DNA of 64,000 nucleotides from contig CM034314.1 in the NCBI GenBank assembly GCA_019925795.1, forward strand, positions 21,879,774 through 21,943,773, written 5' to 3'. Below, piece by piece: positions 1-10,869 of this stretch. Both the position numbers and the translations under genes were made by a program. The notes under the pieces are model-generated. The model ran no database searches, was not told the origin of the DNA, and worked only from the letters and a program-made list of their open reading frames with translations. This DNA comes from Dendrobium chrysotoxum. Its lineage: Eukaryota; Streptophyta; Magnoliopsida; Asparagales; Orchidaceae. The stretch's first letter is position 1, and every line of letters starts with the position of its first letter.

Positions 1-158
1 GAACTTTTCAAGAAATTATCCTTTAAGTTGCAATGATCCATGGTCCAAATTTCATGAAAATTAGAATTCATTTGGTATATTAAATTACAAACCCTAATTT
101 GTACCCCAAGTAAATCTTAATTTTGAGATTGAAATTTAAAAAAAAATGACATTGAAAT
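1..158. other. AT-rich flank with LINE junction motif
   Basis: Bases 1-137 are AT-rich and show no gene or element I can name. Bases 138-158 read as an A-run followed by ATGACATTGAAAT. The same string recurs after the 3' ends of LINE copies at about 2536, 6742 and 9460, and in altered form at 7348. Here it lies directly upstream of the first LINE copy, so it best fits the left target-site duplication of that copy. Confidence 0.5.
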
Positions 159-2540
159 TAAGAGAGAATGATAAAAGAAATACGTTACAACATATGTTGA
201 TAAGGTTAAACTAGAGCTCTCGCGTGCCGCCTTTCTCGGCTAGGGCGACGCCCTATCACTGTTTTTGTGAGTTTTATCGTGCATTTTCTTGTGGTTTGCT
301 TGATTTTTCTTCCATTCTTTTGTTCCCTTTTTCCTCTTGGTTTTTTTGCAGTTTTTGCATGGCTTTTCTCATGGAGTCCATCTTTAAGCGTAGCAATCCT
401 GGCTTTCTTGCTTGTAAGAACTCTTCTAAATCTTTCAAAGATCTGTTGGTTGGCTCTGATTCTTCAGTAGATTTTGCGGATCTGAAAGTGACTACGCTTA
501 GAGGTTTGCTGGCATTACGGATCTCTGAGGCTAAAGTTTTGCATCTTGCTAAGCCATTTAATTATGCTTTTGTTAGGAAGTTTCTTCTTTATGGGCCAGT
601 TCTAGATACAATTAGAAAATTCCTTTTTATTCTCAAATTGTTAGGTGATTTTTCTGTCACTCGTTCGAATCAGAAGAATGTTCTGATCAAGCTTGCTAAC
701 GATCATGATTATGGCAGGGTCTTTATGCATAGATCTTGCTTTGTTTATGGGTGTTTTATGAAGTTGGTTTAATGGACCCCTTTTCTTGATTTATCAGAAA
801 AATCTCCGATTGTCCCTGTCTGGGTTGCATTTCCTGAACTTCACCCCCATCTCTTCCCTCCTTGCATTCTTTTTAGTTTGAGATCCATATTTGGTAGAAT
901 GCTTCATACGGATAATGATACTACTAGGGCTCTAGACCATTTGTTATGCGTATTCTTATGGAATTGGATATTTCTAAGTCTCATCCTAATTCGATTTGGC
1001 TTGGACCTGAGAAATTTGGGTATGTTCAAAAGGTGGTTTTGGAAGGTTTACCTAGATTTTACTCTCATTACAAATCTGTGAGTCATAAAAACTCTGAATG
1101 TAATATTTTGAATCCTGATTTGAGGAAGGCTGACATTTTAGTTCACCTAGTTATGTCGGCTGGGGATGCTTTAAAGGATCGGGAAGTGGTTATTGTGGGT
1201 GAGAAAATGGCTATTTCTAATTTTTGTAATGCTTCTAATGGTTTAACTTTGCATGATAAGGGGGAAAATTTTGAATCTGGGCTTTTACAACATTTAGATG
1301 GTGAGTTTAGTCCCTCTGTGGCATCAGATTTTGATGTACCAGTTCAGGTGAATGATGTTCGCAATGAATCTATGATTCACTTTCCTGAGAATCAATGTTC
1401 CTCTCTTTTTGTTAATTATCGTGTGTTGATCAAGAGGATTGTTAAGGGGGTGTTCATGATGTTGATATTAGCTTGCATTTAATTCATGTTTCTACTCCTT
1501 AGCTTGATTCCCCTGTTCTTGTTGAGAAGGCTGCTATGGGTACTCTTGATAATTTAAATGATGCTAATATGGGTGTTTGTGACGTTAACAAGGTCAATTT
1601 GGTTATTTTTTCTGGTGTCTCTATTTGGATGATATTGTTGGATCGCCTAGTATCATTAATGATCAAAATGTGTCTTTTATTGATGTTCCTATTACACTTA
1701 TTTTTAATGAAGCTTTGGTAGCTCAATTGGCTTTAAATTTGAACGTCGCATGTGTTAATCATTCTAACTGGCTTGATGGATCTATTTCTCCTTGTAGGGG
1801 TGATGGGGAAGAGTTGGGTAGTGCCGTCGATGAGTTTAATGAGATATATAATTTGTCTGTTGGGCATATCATTCATAAAGCCTTTTCACGTGGAGGGGAC
1901 AAAAGGCATGGGAGAAAATCTAAGAGGTAGTTTTCGGTTGTTTGGGTTTTATTGTCTACTAAGGTTTTTTTTTAGGTGGCTGGGCTATTTTGGGTTTGGT
2001 CTCTTCGATCTGTTGATGTTATTCCTCTCCTATTTATTCTTAGGGTTGTTTTGGTTTGTTTGTGCCTTATTTGGTGTAGTATTTTGGGGTTGTGGCCTTC
2101 TTTCCTGCTGGGGTTGGTTTGGTGGGTGTTTTGGTTATTTTCTGGTTTTTGTGTGGCTGTGGTTTTGTGAGTTTTTTTGGCTATGGGTGTTTGGGTTATT
2201 GGTGGCTATCGGGTTACTGGTTTGTTGGTGTTTGGGTTGCTTGTCTTCTTTTCTGTTTGCAAGTTGTCATCGGTGGCTTTTTTTGCAGGTTTGATGGTTG
2301 CTATTTGTTTGGCTTTTGGTCTGGAGCTATGGATCTTCATGCTGCTTCTTTTAGCTTTTTTTCAATTGATTTGCTTGCTTTTCTGTTTTATTTTCCTTGC
2401 TTTTCAATATAATAGACAAAACCGTTGGCTCATAGGTTTTATTTTAATGGCTATATTTTTAGTGAGCTGAAGGTTCTTTAAGGACTTATAATCTCTATTT
2501 TTAATTAACTCGTAGGCCTCTCTGTAAGTTTTCCCAAAAA
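159..2540 (+). mobile_element. ORF1-only L1-type LINE, copy 1
   Basis: This 2.4 kb non-LTR retroelement is non-autonomous. It has a short leader, a decayed ORF1 with a DUF4283-like region, a GT-rich 3' part, and a terminal module reading AAGGACTTATAATC, TTAATTAACTCGTAGG and an A-tail. No reverse transcriptase is present between ORF1 and the tail. The same terminal module ends the reverse-transcriptase-bearing minus-strand L1 at 52955-56555, which suggests shared machinery. The motif AAAAAATGACATTGAAAT occurs on both sides (141-158 and 2537-2554) and looks like a target duplication. The exact 5' end is uncertain. Confidence 0.75.
359..1930 (+). pseudogene. LINE ORF1 remnant (DUF4283-like, zinc knuckle lost)
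   Basis: ORF1 proteins of plant L1 elements are thought to bind the element's RNA in a ribonucleoprotein. The reading begins at ATG 359 within a frame open from 224. An in-frame TAA at 770-772 interrupts the DUF4283-like block. Family-typical stretches include VLIKLANDHDYGRVFMHRS before that stop and WLGPEKFGYVQKVVLE around 1000-1050. The frame shifts near 945. The C-terminal CCHC knuckle is degraded: the segment FYSHYKSVSHKNSEC keeps the His and last Cys but has Tyr and Ser where the first two Cys belong. Several further frame changes follow, ending at a Lys/Arg-rich tail (RHGRKSKR) near 1930. It cannot be functional as it stands. No ORF2 follows, unlike an autonomous L1. Confidence 0.75.
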
Positions 2541-3854
2541 AATGACATTGAAATAAAAAATAAAAATAAATTTTCATATTGAAATAGAACTCAACAGTTT
2601 AAAAAAAACTAAACAACCACTTCAAGGTGATAGAGGAGGCGGCTTCCATCCACCCCCACTCTTAGCTAGGGTTTTGCCCTAGTCATTCTCATAGTGTTGT
2701 TGCCGTGTGTCGTGGCTTGCATTGTGATCTTCTCTCTCAGGGAATTTATCTTCTTCCTTGATTCTTTTACCTACATTTCCTGTTGATAGTTTGGGGGGTT
2801 TTCTGGCAATTTTTCTAGGTTCATTCGTTCTTTGACTAAATGGCGGTTAATCAGTCAAATGGTCCAAGCTTATTGAGTGGGCAATCAAAATCATGATCAT
2901 TCTCAGATGCTCTATACAGATTGACACCTTCAATTTTTCTTGAGTTGAAAGTCACTACCCATCATGGTTTACACTCATTATGGATTTCGAAGGAGGAGAT
3001 AACTGCTCTGGAGGCACCTTTTGAGTTTGCTTTGGTTGAAAATTTTCCAAGCCATAGACCTACTCTTGACTCAATTCATAGATCTTTCTTTAACCTCAAA
3101 CTTAATTGCAGCTTCTCTATTACTATGTTGAATCCTAAATATGTGTTGATAAAATTGATTAATGATTTGGACTATAGTAGTGTCTTTTCTCACAGTTCAT
3201 ATTTTGTGAATAATTGCTACATGAAAATCCTCAAGTGGTCTCCTTTTTTTATGTGAATGTGGAATCACCTATTATCCATATATGGGTCTCTTTCCCTAAC
3301 TTATGACCCCACCTATTTTCCCCCCATATCCTTCAGGGATTGGGATCTTTGTTTGGTCATCCTTTAAAAATTGATAATGCCACCTCTATTGGTTCACGAC
3401 CCTCCGTTGCCCATATTCTGGTTGAGCTCGATATCACTAAAAGCTATTCTTATAAGGTGTGGGTTGGCCCTGAAAATCTTGGGTATATTCATCATGTCGA
3501 TTTGGAGTTCCCCTCCTTTGTGGTGTTTTCAAATCTTTGGGCCATTCCAAAGCTAATTATTTTGTTTTGCATCCCCACTTCAATGATGTTCTTATTAATA
3601 TACCTGAGCCACTAACTAATGTTGATATAGCTACCACTAAGCTTGTTTCAAAGGGGTCTTCTACTACTGTTCTTCAGAACAATACTATGGATACTTTTAA
3701 GAATCATTCTTTGATTAATGTTAGTGATGTGGTTGGCCTATCTGATGATGTTTTTAATTTGGTTAATGAGGAAAATATGAATGTATTGGATGTGGTTCCT
3801 CTTGTTTCTCCTGTCTCTAATAATTTAATTATTTCTACTATTATGATTTCTGAT

Positions 3855-5643
3855 TTAGGTGGAGAAGGTCATCAGGGCGATTTGGGCGGAGAAGGCAATT
3901 TGGGCGATTTTGGTGGAACTTTGGAAATTGTAGGTTCTCCGTCAGCCCGGTGTGACCGACGGAGGTCCTTGGTGGGGATTTCTTCTGAATCAAGATTTGT
4001 TTTGCTTTTGGTTGAAGCTTTTTTTATCATTGCAATTAATCGGAATGCGATTTTGGTAGATCTCGGGTGTTCAGAGGATCTACGTCAGCCTGGAGTGACT
4101 AATGGATATTCTTGGTTTGGGTTTTCTATTGTGTTAAGATCTTATTTGTTTTTTGATGATGATGATTTCGCCATATCGAGATTCCTTAGGGCGATTTGGG
4201 CAAAGCTTTGCTTGGTGAAGGTTCTCCTTTGGCTTGGTGTGGATATTGTTTATTCTTGGTATGGATATTCAACTAGGGTAAGATCTGATTCAATCTTGAA
4301 TGACTTTGGTGGAACTACGAATCTAAAGGGGATTTTGGAGGATATTCTTTGTCGGCTCGATGTGGCCTTCGACAATTCTTGGAATGATTTCTTGGCTTCA
4401 TTAAGATTTGTTCTTGCAAGTGGTAATTTGTGTTTGGATTTGTGCTGGTTTATTATTTTTCTTAATTTCAGATTTGGTTTGATTATGTTCCTAGTGTATG
4501 ATCTCTTCATGTTCAAGAATGTGTTGGTGGATCGGTGTTTGGCTTATAGAGGCAATTTTTACTATTCTAAAGATGTCATGTTGATCTTTCGTCTTCTTTT
4601 TAGGACTGATATTCATAATTTGAGGAATGGAATTAAGGATGTTAACTTAATCCTGAATGTTCTTTTTGAAATTTGGAGTATATTGTCTGGTTTCTTAAAG
4701 ACTCTTGGAGATTATGATGTTACCATTTGGCAAGGTTGTGTTATTATTTCTTTAGCTGTTCGAAGGATGTATTCATTTGATTTTGAGGTAGTAGAGGTTT
4801 TGTTTCTTGTGGTTTCATTTTTGAATGCCAGCGTTGTTTTAGTTTTTTGGCTGCATTTGTTTAGTGAGTCTATGAAAGATATTTTGTGTCTTCCTAGTTG
4901 TTCTGGTGATGGAATGAAGTGAAATTCTTTTATAGATAATCTAATGGTCGAAGAAGATGTTATGTTTCAAGCAGATTATCTTATGGATGCCATTGTTACT
5001 GCAGTTATTTGGATGACTGTGATTTGATCTGTCATGGAAGATAGTTTGGAACTTCATAAGTGTTATGGTGAAGCCTTAAAGTGGGAAATCATTCTATTAA
5101 AGGGTATGGAGGTTAATGGTTTGTTTTTAGAAGTTCAAGGCTTGTTTGTAGTAGGCTTGAAGTATGTGGAGATTGTGGGTACTAGAGCTTTTGAAGCTAT
5201 GAAGTTCCTGTGTTCTAAAATGGCTATAGAATTACTTTTACAAGTCATTATTATTTCTTTGGAGAGTTGTTATGTTTCTTTTAGTGAGGTTTTGAGCATA
5301 ATTTCTTATTTGCAATATGAAATTTAGATTAATGAAATTTGGGACTCTTTCTATTTTTCACTTTTTACCTGATTAGAAACTCTGGGATACTAATCAACAT
5401 ATTTGGTTATCTAATATTTAGTATCCCCAACACCCCAATTAGTTTAAAGTGAGGAGTAGTGGATCTTATTTTCATTATGATAATTTCTATTTTGCAAATA
5501 TTTTTCTTATGCTTTATTTGCTTTTCAATTAGACTTCCTTTCCCAATGTTATGAAAGGTATGCCTAGTAGTTTCTTTTAGTTCTAGTTTGTAATAGTTGT
5601 TCTCATGTTCTTAATTCATTTTGCATTTCTTCAGAAAAAAAAA
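3855..5643 (+). mobile_element. Retroposed insert with poly(A) and 14-bp TSD
   Basis: The string TTATGATTTCTGAT occurs directly before (3841-3854) and after (5644-5657) this 1789-bp segment. The segment ends in CTTCAG plus a run of at least nine A. A 14-bp duplication with a 3' A-tail is the signature of L1-driven retroposition. The 5' part has four divergent repeats of about 130-145 bp. The rest is GT-rich and carries frames that match nothing I recognise, such as 5034-5327. It could be a processed transcript of a host gene, or a further non-autonomous LINE derivative lacking ORF1. It is not an SSR expansion or an LTR element. Its nature is unresolved, but the insertion itself is well supported. 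Confidence 0.75.
3932..4417 (+). repeat. Four divergent tandem units of about 130-145 bp
   Basis: Four blocks begin at about 3932, 4077, 4219 and 4345. Each follows the pattern GGTTCTCCGTCAGCCCGGTG, then TTCTTGG(T/A)(T/A)TGG, then a block like AAGATTTGTT. Offsets are 145, 142 and 126 bp. Shorter echoes such as GATTTGGGCGGAGAAGGCAA and GATTTTGGTGGAACT lie between them. Divergence is high, so the duplication is older than the retroposition or the copies evolved fast. Confidence 0.55.
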
Positions 5644-6760
5644 TTATGATTTCTGATGAGCATCGGGTTTGTAAAAATGAGGGGATTATGCCCTCTGTTG
5701 ATGTTGGTTTGGGGCGGCAGGGAATTGCTAATGCTTTTACCTTGTCAAAACTTGACCATAACCCATTAGTTCAAAACCATTCTATTGATCAAGAAATTGT
5801 GATTGATCCGATTGTGCTAGAATGTGAAGTTAATCAGGTGGATGTGCTTGAGCCTTCTATGGAAACCACTAATTCCTAGGATCCTAATGATCCATCAATG
5901 CTGTCAAATAGAGCGGATGTGAATGATAATACTCCTCTTATAGATGTTGCCATTTTAATAATTTCTAATGATGCTTTGCTTGCTCACTTATCATTAAAAT
6001 CGAAGTATACTTGTGTGGTTTAATATGATTGGTTAGTTGATTGAGATTCATTAGCTAATTGGGATGTAGGGGAGGAAATGAAGAGCTTGGGGAGGATTTT
6101 TAGGATCTCTATGGCTTGAATGTTGCTCGGATCGATGATGAAGCCTTTTACAATGCGGTTGGTAAACGAAGCTAGAGAAAATCAAAAAAGAAATAACTTT
6201 TTTTCTTGTGTTAGTTGCTTCTTCCCTTGCTCGAGATTGGCTTCTATTTCGATGTTGTTATTTCTATTTTTGCTATTTTTGGTGGTAGGTTTTGGTTTGG
6301 TTTGGAGGGCCTTGGTTTGGTTTGGGTTGGTTTTCTCTGCTTCTATTTACATTTACGTTAGTTTGTGGTTGGTTTGGCTAGCTTGCCTTGTAGCAGATTG
6401 GTTATTTTTGATTGTGGGTCACTGTTGGCTTATGTTTTTTCTTTTTTCCTTGCACGTGGTGATGTTTGTATGGGCTATTGGATGGTTGTCTTGCACTTCA
6501 CTTCTTTTTGTTGTTCTTGTGCTTGGTTCATGGCCTTTTGGTGTGGGGTTGCTGCTCCTTCTCTGCTTTGGTTTTACTTTTTATTTTCCTTTAATGTATC
6601 CTAGATAGGTTCTTGGGCCTTATAGATTATCTTTTTCTTCTTCTATGTAGCTTTATGAAGCATTCGTTGGCTAAAGGACCTTTAAGAACTTGTAATCTCT
6701 TTCTTAATTAATGCGTAGTCCCTTTTTTTAATGTTTTATCCAAAAAAAATTGACATTAAA

Positions 6761-6887
6761 ACCTCTCTATTTGTTTGACAGAAGATTGCAATTTAAATGT
6801 GGTGCAAGTGAATATTGAGGTGTTTTAAGAGAAATTTGGTAAAAAAAAAAGGGAAGAACAAAAATAAAACTCATATCCTTGGGCATT
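6761..6887. other. Short AT-rich spacer
   Basis: This spacer between two LINE copies contains a 10-A run at 6841-6850. I see no gene or element end in it. Confidence 0.4.
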
Positions 6888-7346
6888 AAAGTATTTTGGT
6901 TGTTCTCTCCCAAGTCTGGTTTATTGTTTGCTTTTTTGTCTTTGGTGTCCTTTGCTGTTCCTGTTTTCAGGATAGTTTTTTCATCTAGATATCCTCTTTG
7001 TGCTCAATTTTTTTGCTAGAAAGATGCTCAATTTTTTTTTTCGGAGTTGCTCGTTTCTTGGACATCTTGGGTTGCTGATCAAGTTGTTGTTGTTCTTCAG
7101 TTCTTGAAGCTTTTGCTGAGCTCCTGCATAGCTCTGGTTTCTGCCTTTCATGTTGTAATTTTTGCATCTTAGCCTTTAATTTTGGTTCTTTTTTTTCTCA
7201 TTATTTATTGGGGATTTAAGGCTTTTAAGTTTTTTTATGCTTTTGTTGTAGCTCTTTGAGCAATAGTGGCTCTAGCTCCCTCCCAAGGACTTGTAACCCA
7301 TTTTTTAATTAACACATAAGCCCTTTTATGGGTATTAATAATAAAA
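6888..7346 (+). mobile_element. LINE 3' fragment, copy 3 (5'-truncated)
   Basis: About 460 bp of LINE 3' region. It matches the fragment at 42970-43484 (both have TGTTGTTGT or TGTTGCAG stretches, then CTCTRAGCAWT...GCTCTA, then AAGGACTTGTAACC). It ends with TTAATTAACACATAAGCCC and an A-rich tail, then ATTACATTGAAAC. It represents a subfamily whose 3' end differs slightly from copies 1 and 2. There is no coding content. Confidence 0.65.
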
Positions 7347-7364
7347 GAAAAAATTACATTGAAA

Positions 7365-9460
7365 CTTCAAGTTTGCCAAGTGGCCTTCACGATGTACTCA
7401 TCGTTGCCCCATACCCATCCTCCATTATCATCGCCCCAATTCATTTGAAAATTGAAGTGGCCTTCACGATGCCCTAGCCCTCACCATCGCCTCATACCTG
7501 TCCTCCATTGTCTTTTCCCCTGTTCAACTACCTCTGTTAGACAAGTACGACACCACCATGCTCATCATCTGGGCTATCGGTGTTCGGCTTGGGGCCTCTA
7601 GCGACCCCTGTTCTTCGTCTGTGTTGCTCATAGCTTCTTTATGGTAGCCCCTTCTAATCTTAGGGGGGGCTTCCAAGCCTGTAACTTAGGTTAATCTCAA
7701 GGTTTTTTTTGGAATTGTTGGTTCTCTTAATCAATCAATTTCTTGCTCCTTCAAAGTGGTATTATCCGATAGTACTTCTTCTCCGGCTATTTTGTTTGTT
7801 CATACTTCCTTTAAGGGAGATCTGATGGTTATGTTTTATAATGATGATTTCTTGAAACATGCTGCTTCTTATGCATTTACTCTTGTGGGAAAGTTTCAAT
7901 TTGTTGTCCCAACTTTGATGATATATGTGCTTTTTTCATTAATTATATGCCATCGGGTTCATTTTCTATCAGATTATTAGATAGCCATCATGTTGCTATT
8001 TAGCATTCAAACAGTTTAAACTATAACAAAGTTTTTGCTAGGAGGTCTTATTACATTAAAAACTATATGATGCGTTTGTTGAAGTGGATGCCTTTTTTTA
8101 ATGTTAAAGAAGAATGTCCTATTATACTTATATGGATTTCTTTACCTAATTTATGCTTGCATTTGTTTAGCCATCATGTTTTACATGCTTTAACTACGGT
8201 GTTTGGAAGGCCTTTACAAAATGATCTAATTGAACTTAATCGAACAAATAAAAAACATCCTAAGGAAGTTTAGATTGGCCCCAAAAATTTGGGGTATCTT
8301 TAGAAAGACAAATTTAAAAATGTTCCTTTATTTTGTAACCATTGCAAAATTCATGGGCATGCTCTAAATGAGTGTTTTATTTTTCATCTCGATTTAAGGA
8401 AGGAAAATATTAAAGCTAAGGTGGCTTATTTTCTGAATCCTATGTACTCTCTTGTTGTTGCTAGTGATAAGATCAATGCTAATTGGGATCCCTAAAGTAA
8501 TAATATATTTGATGAGACTAATAATCTATATAAAGTCATTGTTCCTAATTTTGCTGTTAATGAGTGTCATAATCTAAAAGACTTCTCCTCTATGAATGAA
8601 GATTTGGCTAATTTAGATAAGGTTGATTTCTTTTAGAAGAAGAATCAAGAATTATCTCCTTCTACTAGTAGTATTGACGTCTCCAACTTAGTTCTTATAA
8701 TTTCCATCCATATCTCTTCTTTTGTTGTTGGTGTGTCTCAAAATTTTTGGTAGGGTTTGCCTCAGGTGGATTTGTAATCGGATGTGGTTTGTTATGGCAG
8801 CTTTGTTCAGGTTTGCTCTTCTGACTAATCAGATTCTATTTGGGAAGAAGAGATTAAGTCTATTAAAGATGGTGTCTTCCAGGATGATTTTGACTTAAAT
8901 GTTATACATGTTATCAAAGATAAGGGCTTTCTAGTTTCTAGTAAAAAAAAGAAGAAAAAAAAAGTATGAATTATATTTCAGCTAATGTCAGAACAACTAG
9001 ATTTATTACTGCACTTAAATTGATTTCTAATGCTTAGAGATATCTTGCTGATGGTTTGGAGTTGTTGGTCTTCAATGATTGGTTTTATGTGTTGCTCAGT
9101 TTGATGTTTGGTACTTTATGGCCTTTGTCTGCTGGGGCAATGGTGTGGAGGTTGGTTTGACCATTTTCTATTAGTTCTCTTGTGCTTGTGTGGAATTGTT
9201 GCTACTTTCTCTTTGGGCTCTATAGTTGGCTCGAGCTTGGACCTATTCTTCAATATTTGATGGTACCTTCTTGAGCTTTAAAGTTGTCTTGTATTTGGTT
9301 TCCTTTATCGAGTGAGCTTCTCTTTTACTCACTATGTTGGATTGGACCGTTGGCTTATTAGGTTTTATTTTGAACCTTATTGTACTTTTTGGGCTTTAAT
9401 GAGCATTTTATCTTTTTTTGGTCTTGTAATCTATTTTCTTTATCAGTGCATAGTTATCCA
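7365..9460 (+). mobile_element. ORF1-only L1-type LINE, copy 4
   Basis: This 2.1 kb non-autonomous LINE begins with a CCT-rich leader containing a direct repeat: GTGGCCTTCACGATG at about 7381 and again at about 7460. A DUF4283-like ORF1 with an intact zinc knuckle follows, then a GT-rich 3' part and the terminal module GGTCTTGTAATC...CAGTGCATAGTTATCC with an A-run. The following bases read ATGACATTGAAACCTCT, the recurring junction motif. There is no ORF2. Confidence 0.7.
7756..8990 (+). pseudogene. LINE ORF1 remnant with intact CCHC knuckle
   Basis: This is a more divergent DUF4283-like ORF1. The block starting MVLSDSTSSPAILFVHTS (7756-7980) corresponds to the domain's N-terminal part (YAFTLVGKFQFVVPTL). 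The 8067-8273 block has MMRLLKWMPFFNVKEECPII and ISLPNLCLHLFSHHVLHAL. Around 8333-8374 the zinc knuckle CNHCKIHGHALNEC has the complete C-x2-C-x4-H-x4-C spacing, unlike copies 1 and 2. Stops at 7978 and near 8272 and frame changes break the ORF. A Lys-rich stretch near 8950 probably marks the C-terminal basic tail. Confidence 0.7.
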
Positions 9461-10869
9461 AAAAAAAATGACATTGAAACCTCTAAAAATCACAACTAAT
9501 TATAAGAAAACCCAAGAAAAAATTTACTAAAGTACAAAATTATAATAATCCTAAATTTCATAAAATAACATTTATTTTAAAAAAATGAAATTTTTGCATG
9601 TAGCACTGCGGTGTTGTACTTGTAAGGGGCTCCAAGAATTGCCATATTGGCCTTAAAGACTTAGTTCTATAGTAACTCTAGGATCGACATGCAACATAAT
9701 GATGTTTGGACTTATACACCATGATATTAGGCACTAAAATGAGTTTTAATGTATTTAAATAAAAATATCACTTAACACCAAGCCATCCCCTCTCCTTAGT
9801 TTATTTACTTGCCATGGAAGAAAGAAAGGAAAGCCAAAGAGAAGGGGAAGAGGAGAGGAGAGAGAGAAGAGAGAGAAGCGAGAGAAGGTCCTTTAATTCA
9901 AAGCTCCATCATCTGTCGTTCCTATTAGAAAAAACTATTTTGATCATTATAAATGAGCTCTACTCTACAACTATTTTTAATGATTTTGAGTTTAGTATAT
10001 TTCTCTCTTCTAAAATTGATTGATATATTCCATTTTAGTAAGATTTTATCGCATAACTTTTGGCATATGATAGATATTAGTATTCTGAATATTTTGATAG
10101 GTCGATATAAGGATTTCACTTATAATTTTTAGAAGAAAGTGAATAGTATATAGTGTCATATATTTCATACATAGAGAAAATGATATGATTGATACAAGAT
10201 AAATATGGTATGTGTATGTAAGCAAGGAAGGTTATCTGTTAGCATTATAAGTAATATGGATTAACTTTTTTAAATTTAATACCCTATATAAAACAGTTGA
10301 TCGATGGGCTTTTCTTTTAAATAAAAGATTTCTGATATAATCTTGAATATTTTCTTGTAACTGATTAACCTATTATGTTGACAGGTAGAGAGTAATGCCT
10401 CTTTATTGATTTATTGAATGTCTCCTACTAAAATAAATAACTATTATAGATAAATAAAAGACATAATTGACAGATGGATAAATTTGACATTTGGATAGAT
10501 AAGAAAGATGGATGATATATGGAAGGATGAAAACACCGAACACCATTAAAGCTGAATATCCTGCCTTGCTAAACTCATATGAATATGTATATATGATAGC
10601 ATTTTATGATATGATAGATATTACATACATGATATAAATGATATAAAAATGACATATGATATATGACCAATAAGATGGATTGATTGATAATATGATTGAT
10701 TGATTGACATGATTAACATACAACAAGACTAATAGAATATTGGTTTGAATATATGTAATATGACATGAATATGATTGATACATATATGATAAGATTATAT
10801 ATGAATGATATGATATATAAGATATTATTTTCTTAACTGCTATAGATATAATTATAGTTATGTTTGATG

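Larger units (their letters stand above)
2840..6180 (+). pseudogene. LINE ORF1 remnant, split by retroposed insert
   Basis: This ORF1 remnant matches copy 1 across the DUF4283-like region. At 2921-3256 it includes LELKVTTHHGLHSLWISKEE and VLIKLINDLDYSSVFSHSS. At 3340-3500 it includes GSLFGHPLKIDNATS and VWVGPENLGYIHHVDLE. The first half stops matching at 3854, where a 1789-bp insert begins. After 5644 the ORF1 C-terminal part resumes with MISDEHRVCKN. From about 5940 it aligns with copy 1 (IDVAILIISNDALLAHLSL against IDVPITLIFNEALVAQLAL). There are stops and frame shifts on both sides. An uninterrupted 461-codon frame at 3537-4922 runs across the left insertion junction, so most of it is not ORF1 and it should not be read as one protein. 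Confidence 0.7.
2555..6741 (+). mobile_element. ORF1-only L1-type LINE, copy 2 (interrupted)
   Basis: This is a second copy of the same ORF1-only LINE. Its leader near 2650-2690 contains CTAGGGTTTTGCCCTAG, followed by DUF4283-like ORF1 and a GT-rich 3' region. The tail carries AAGAACTTGTAATCTC, TTAATTAATGCGTAGTCCC and an A-run at 6742-6749. Removing the retroposed insert at 3855-5643 leaves about 2.4 kb, the same size as copy 1. The right junction again shows an A-run with TGACATTAAA. The 5' boundary is approximate. Confidence 0.72.

Noticed and set aside
1752..2470. Several overlapping plus-strand frames rich in Phe, Leu, Trp and Gly
   Set aside because: They are in the GT-rich 3' part of LINE copy 1. 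Composition follows from strand bias, and copies 2 and 4 do not conserve the protein.
3537..4922. 461-codon frame as a single gene
   Set aside because: It crosses a retroposition junction at 3854/3855 proven by a 14-bp duplication; the two parts have different origins.
6120..6608. 162-codon hydrophobic frame resembling a membrane protein
   Set aside because: It is the GT-rich 3' part of LINE copy 2; the apparent membrane segments come from T-rich codons.
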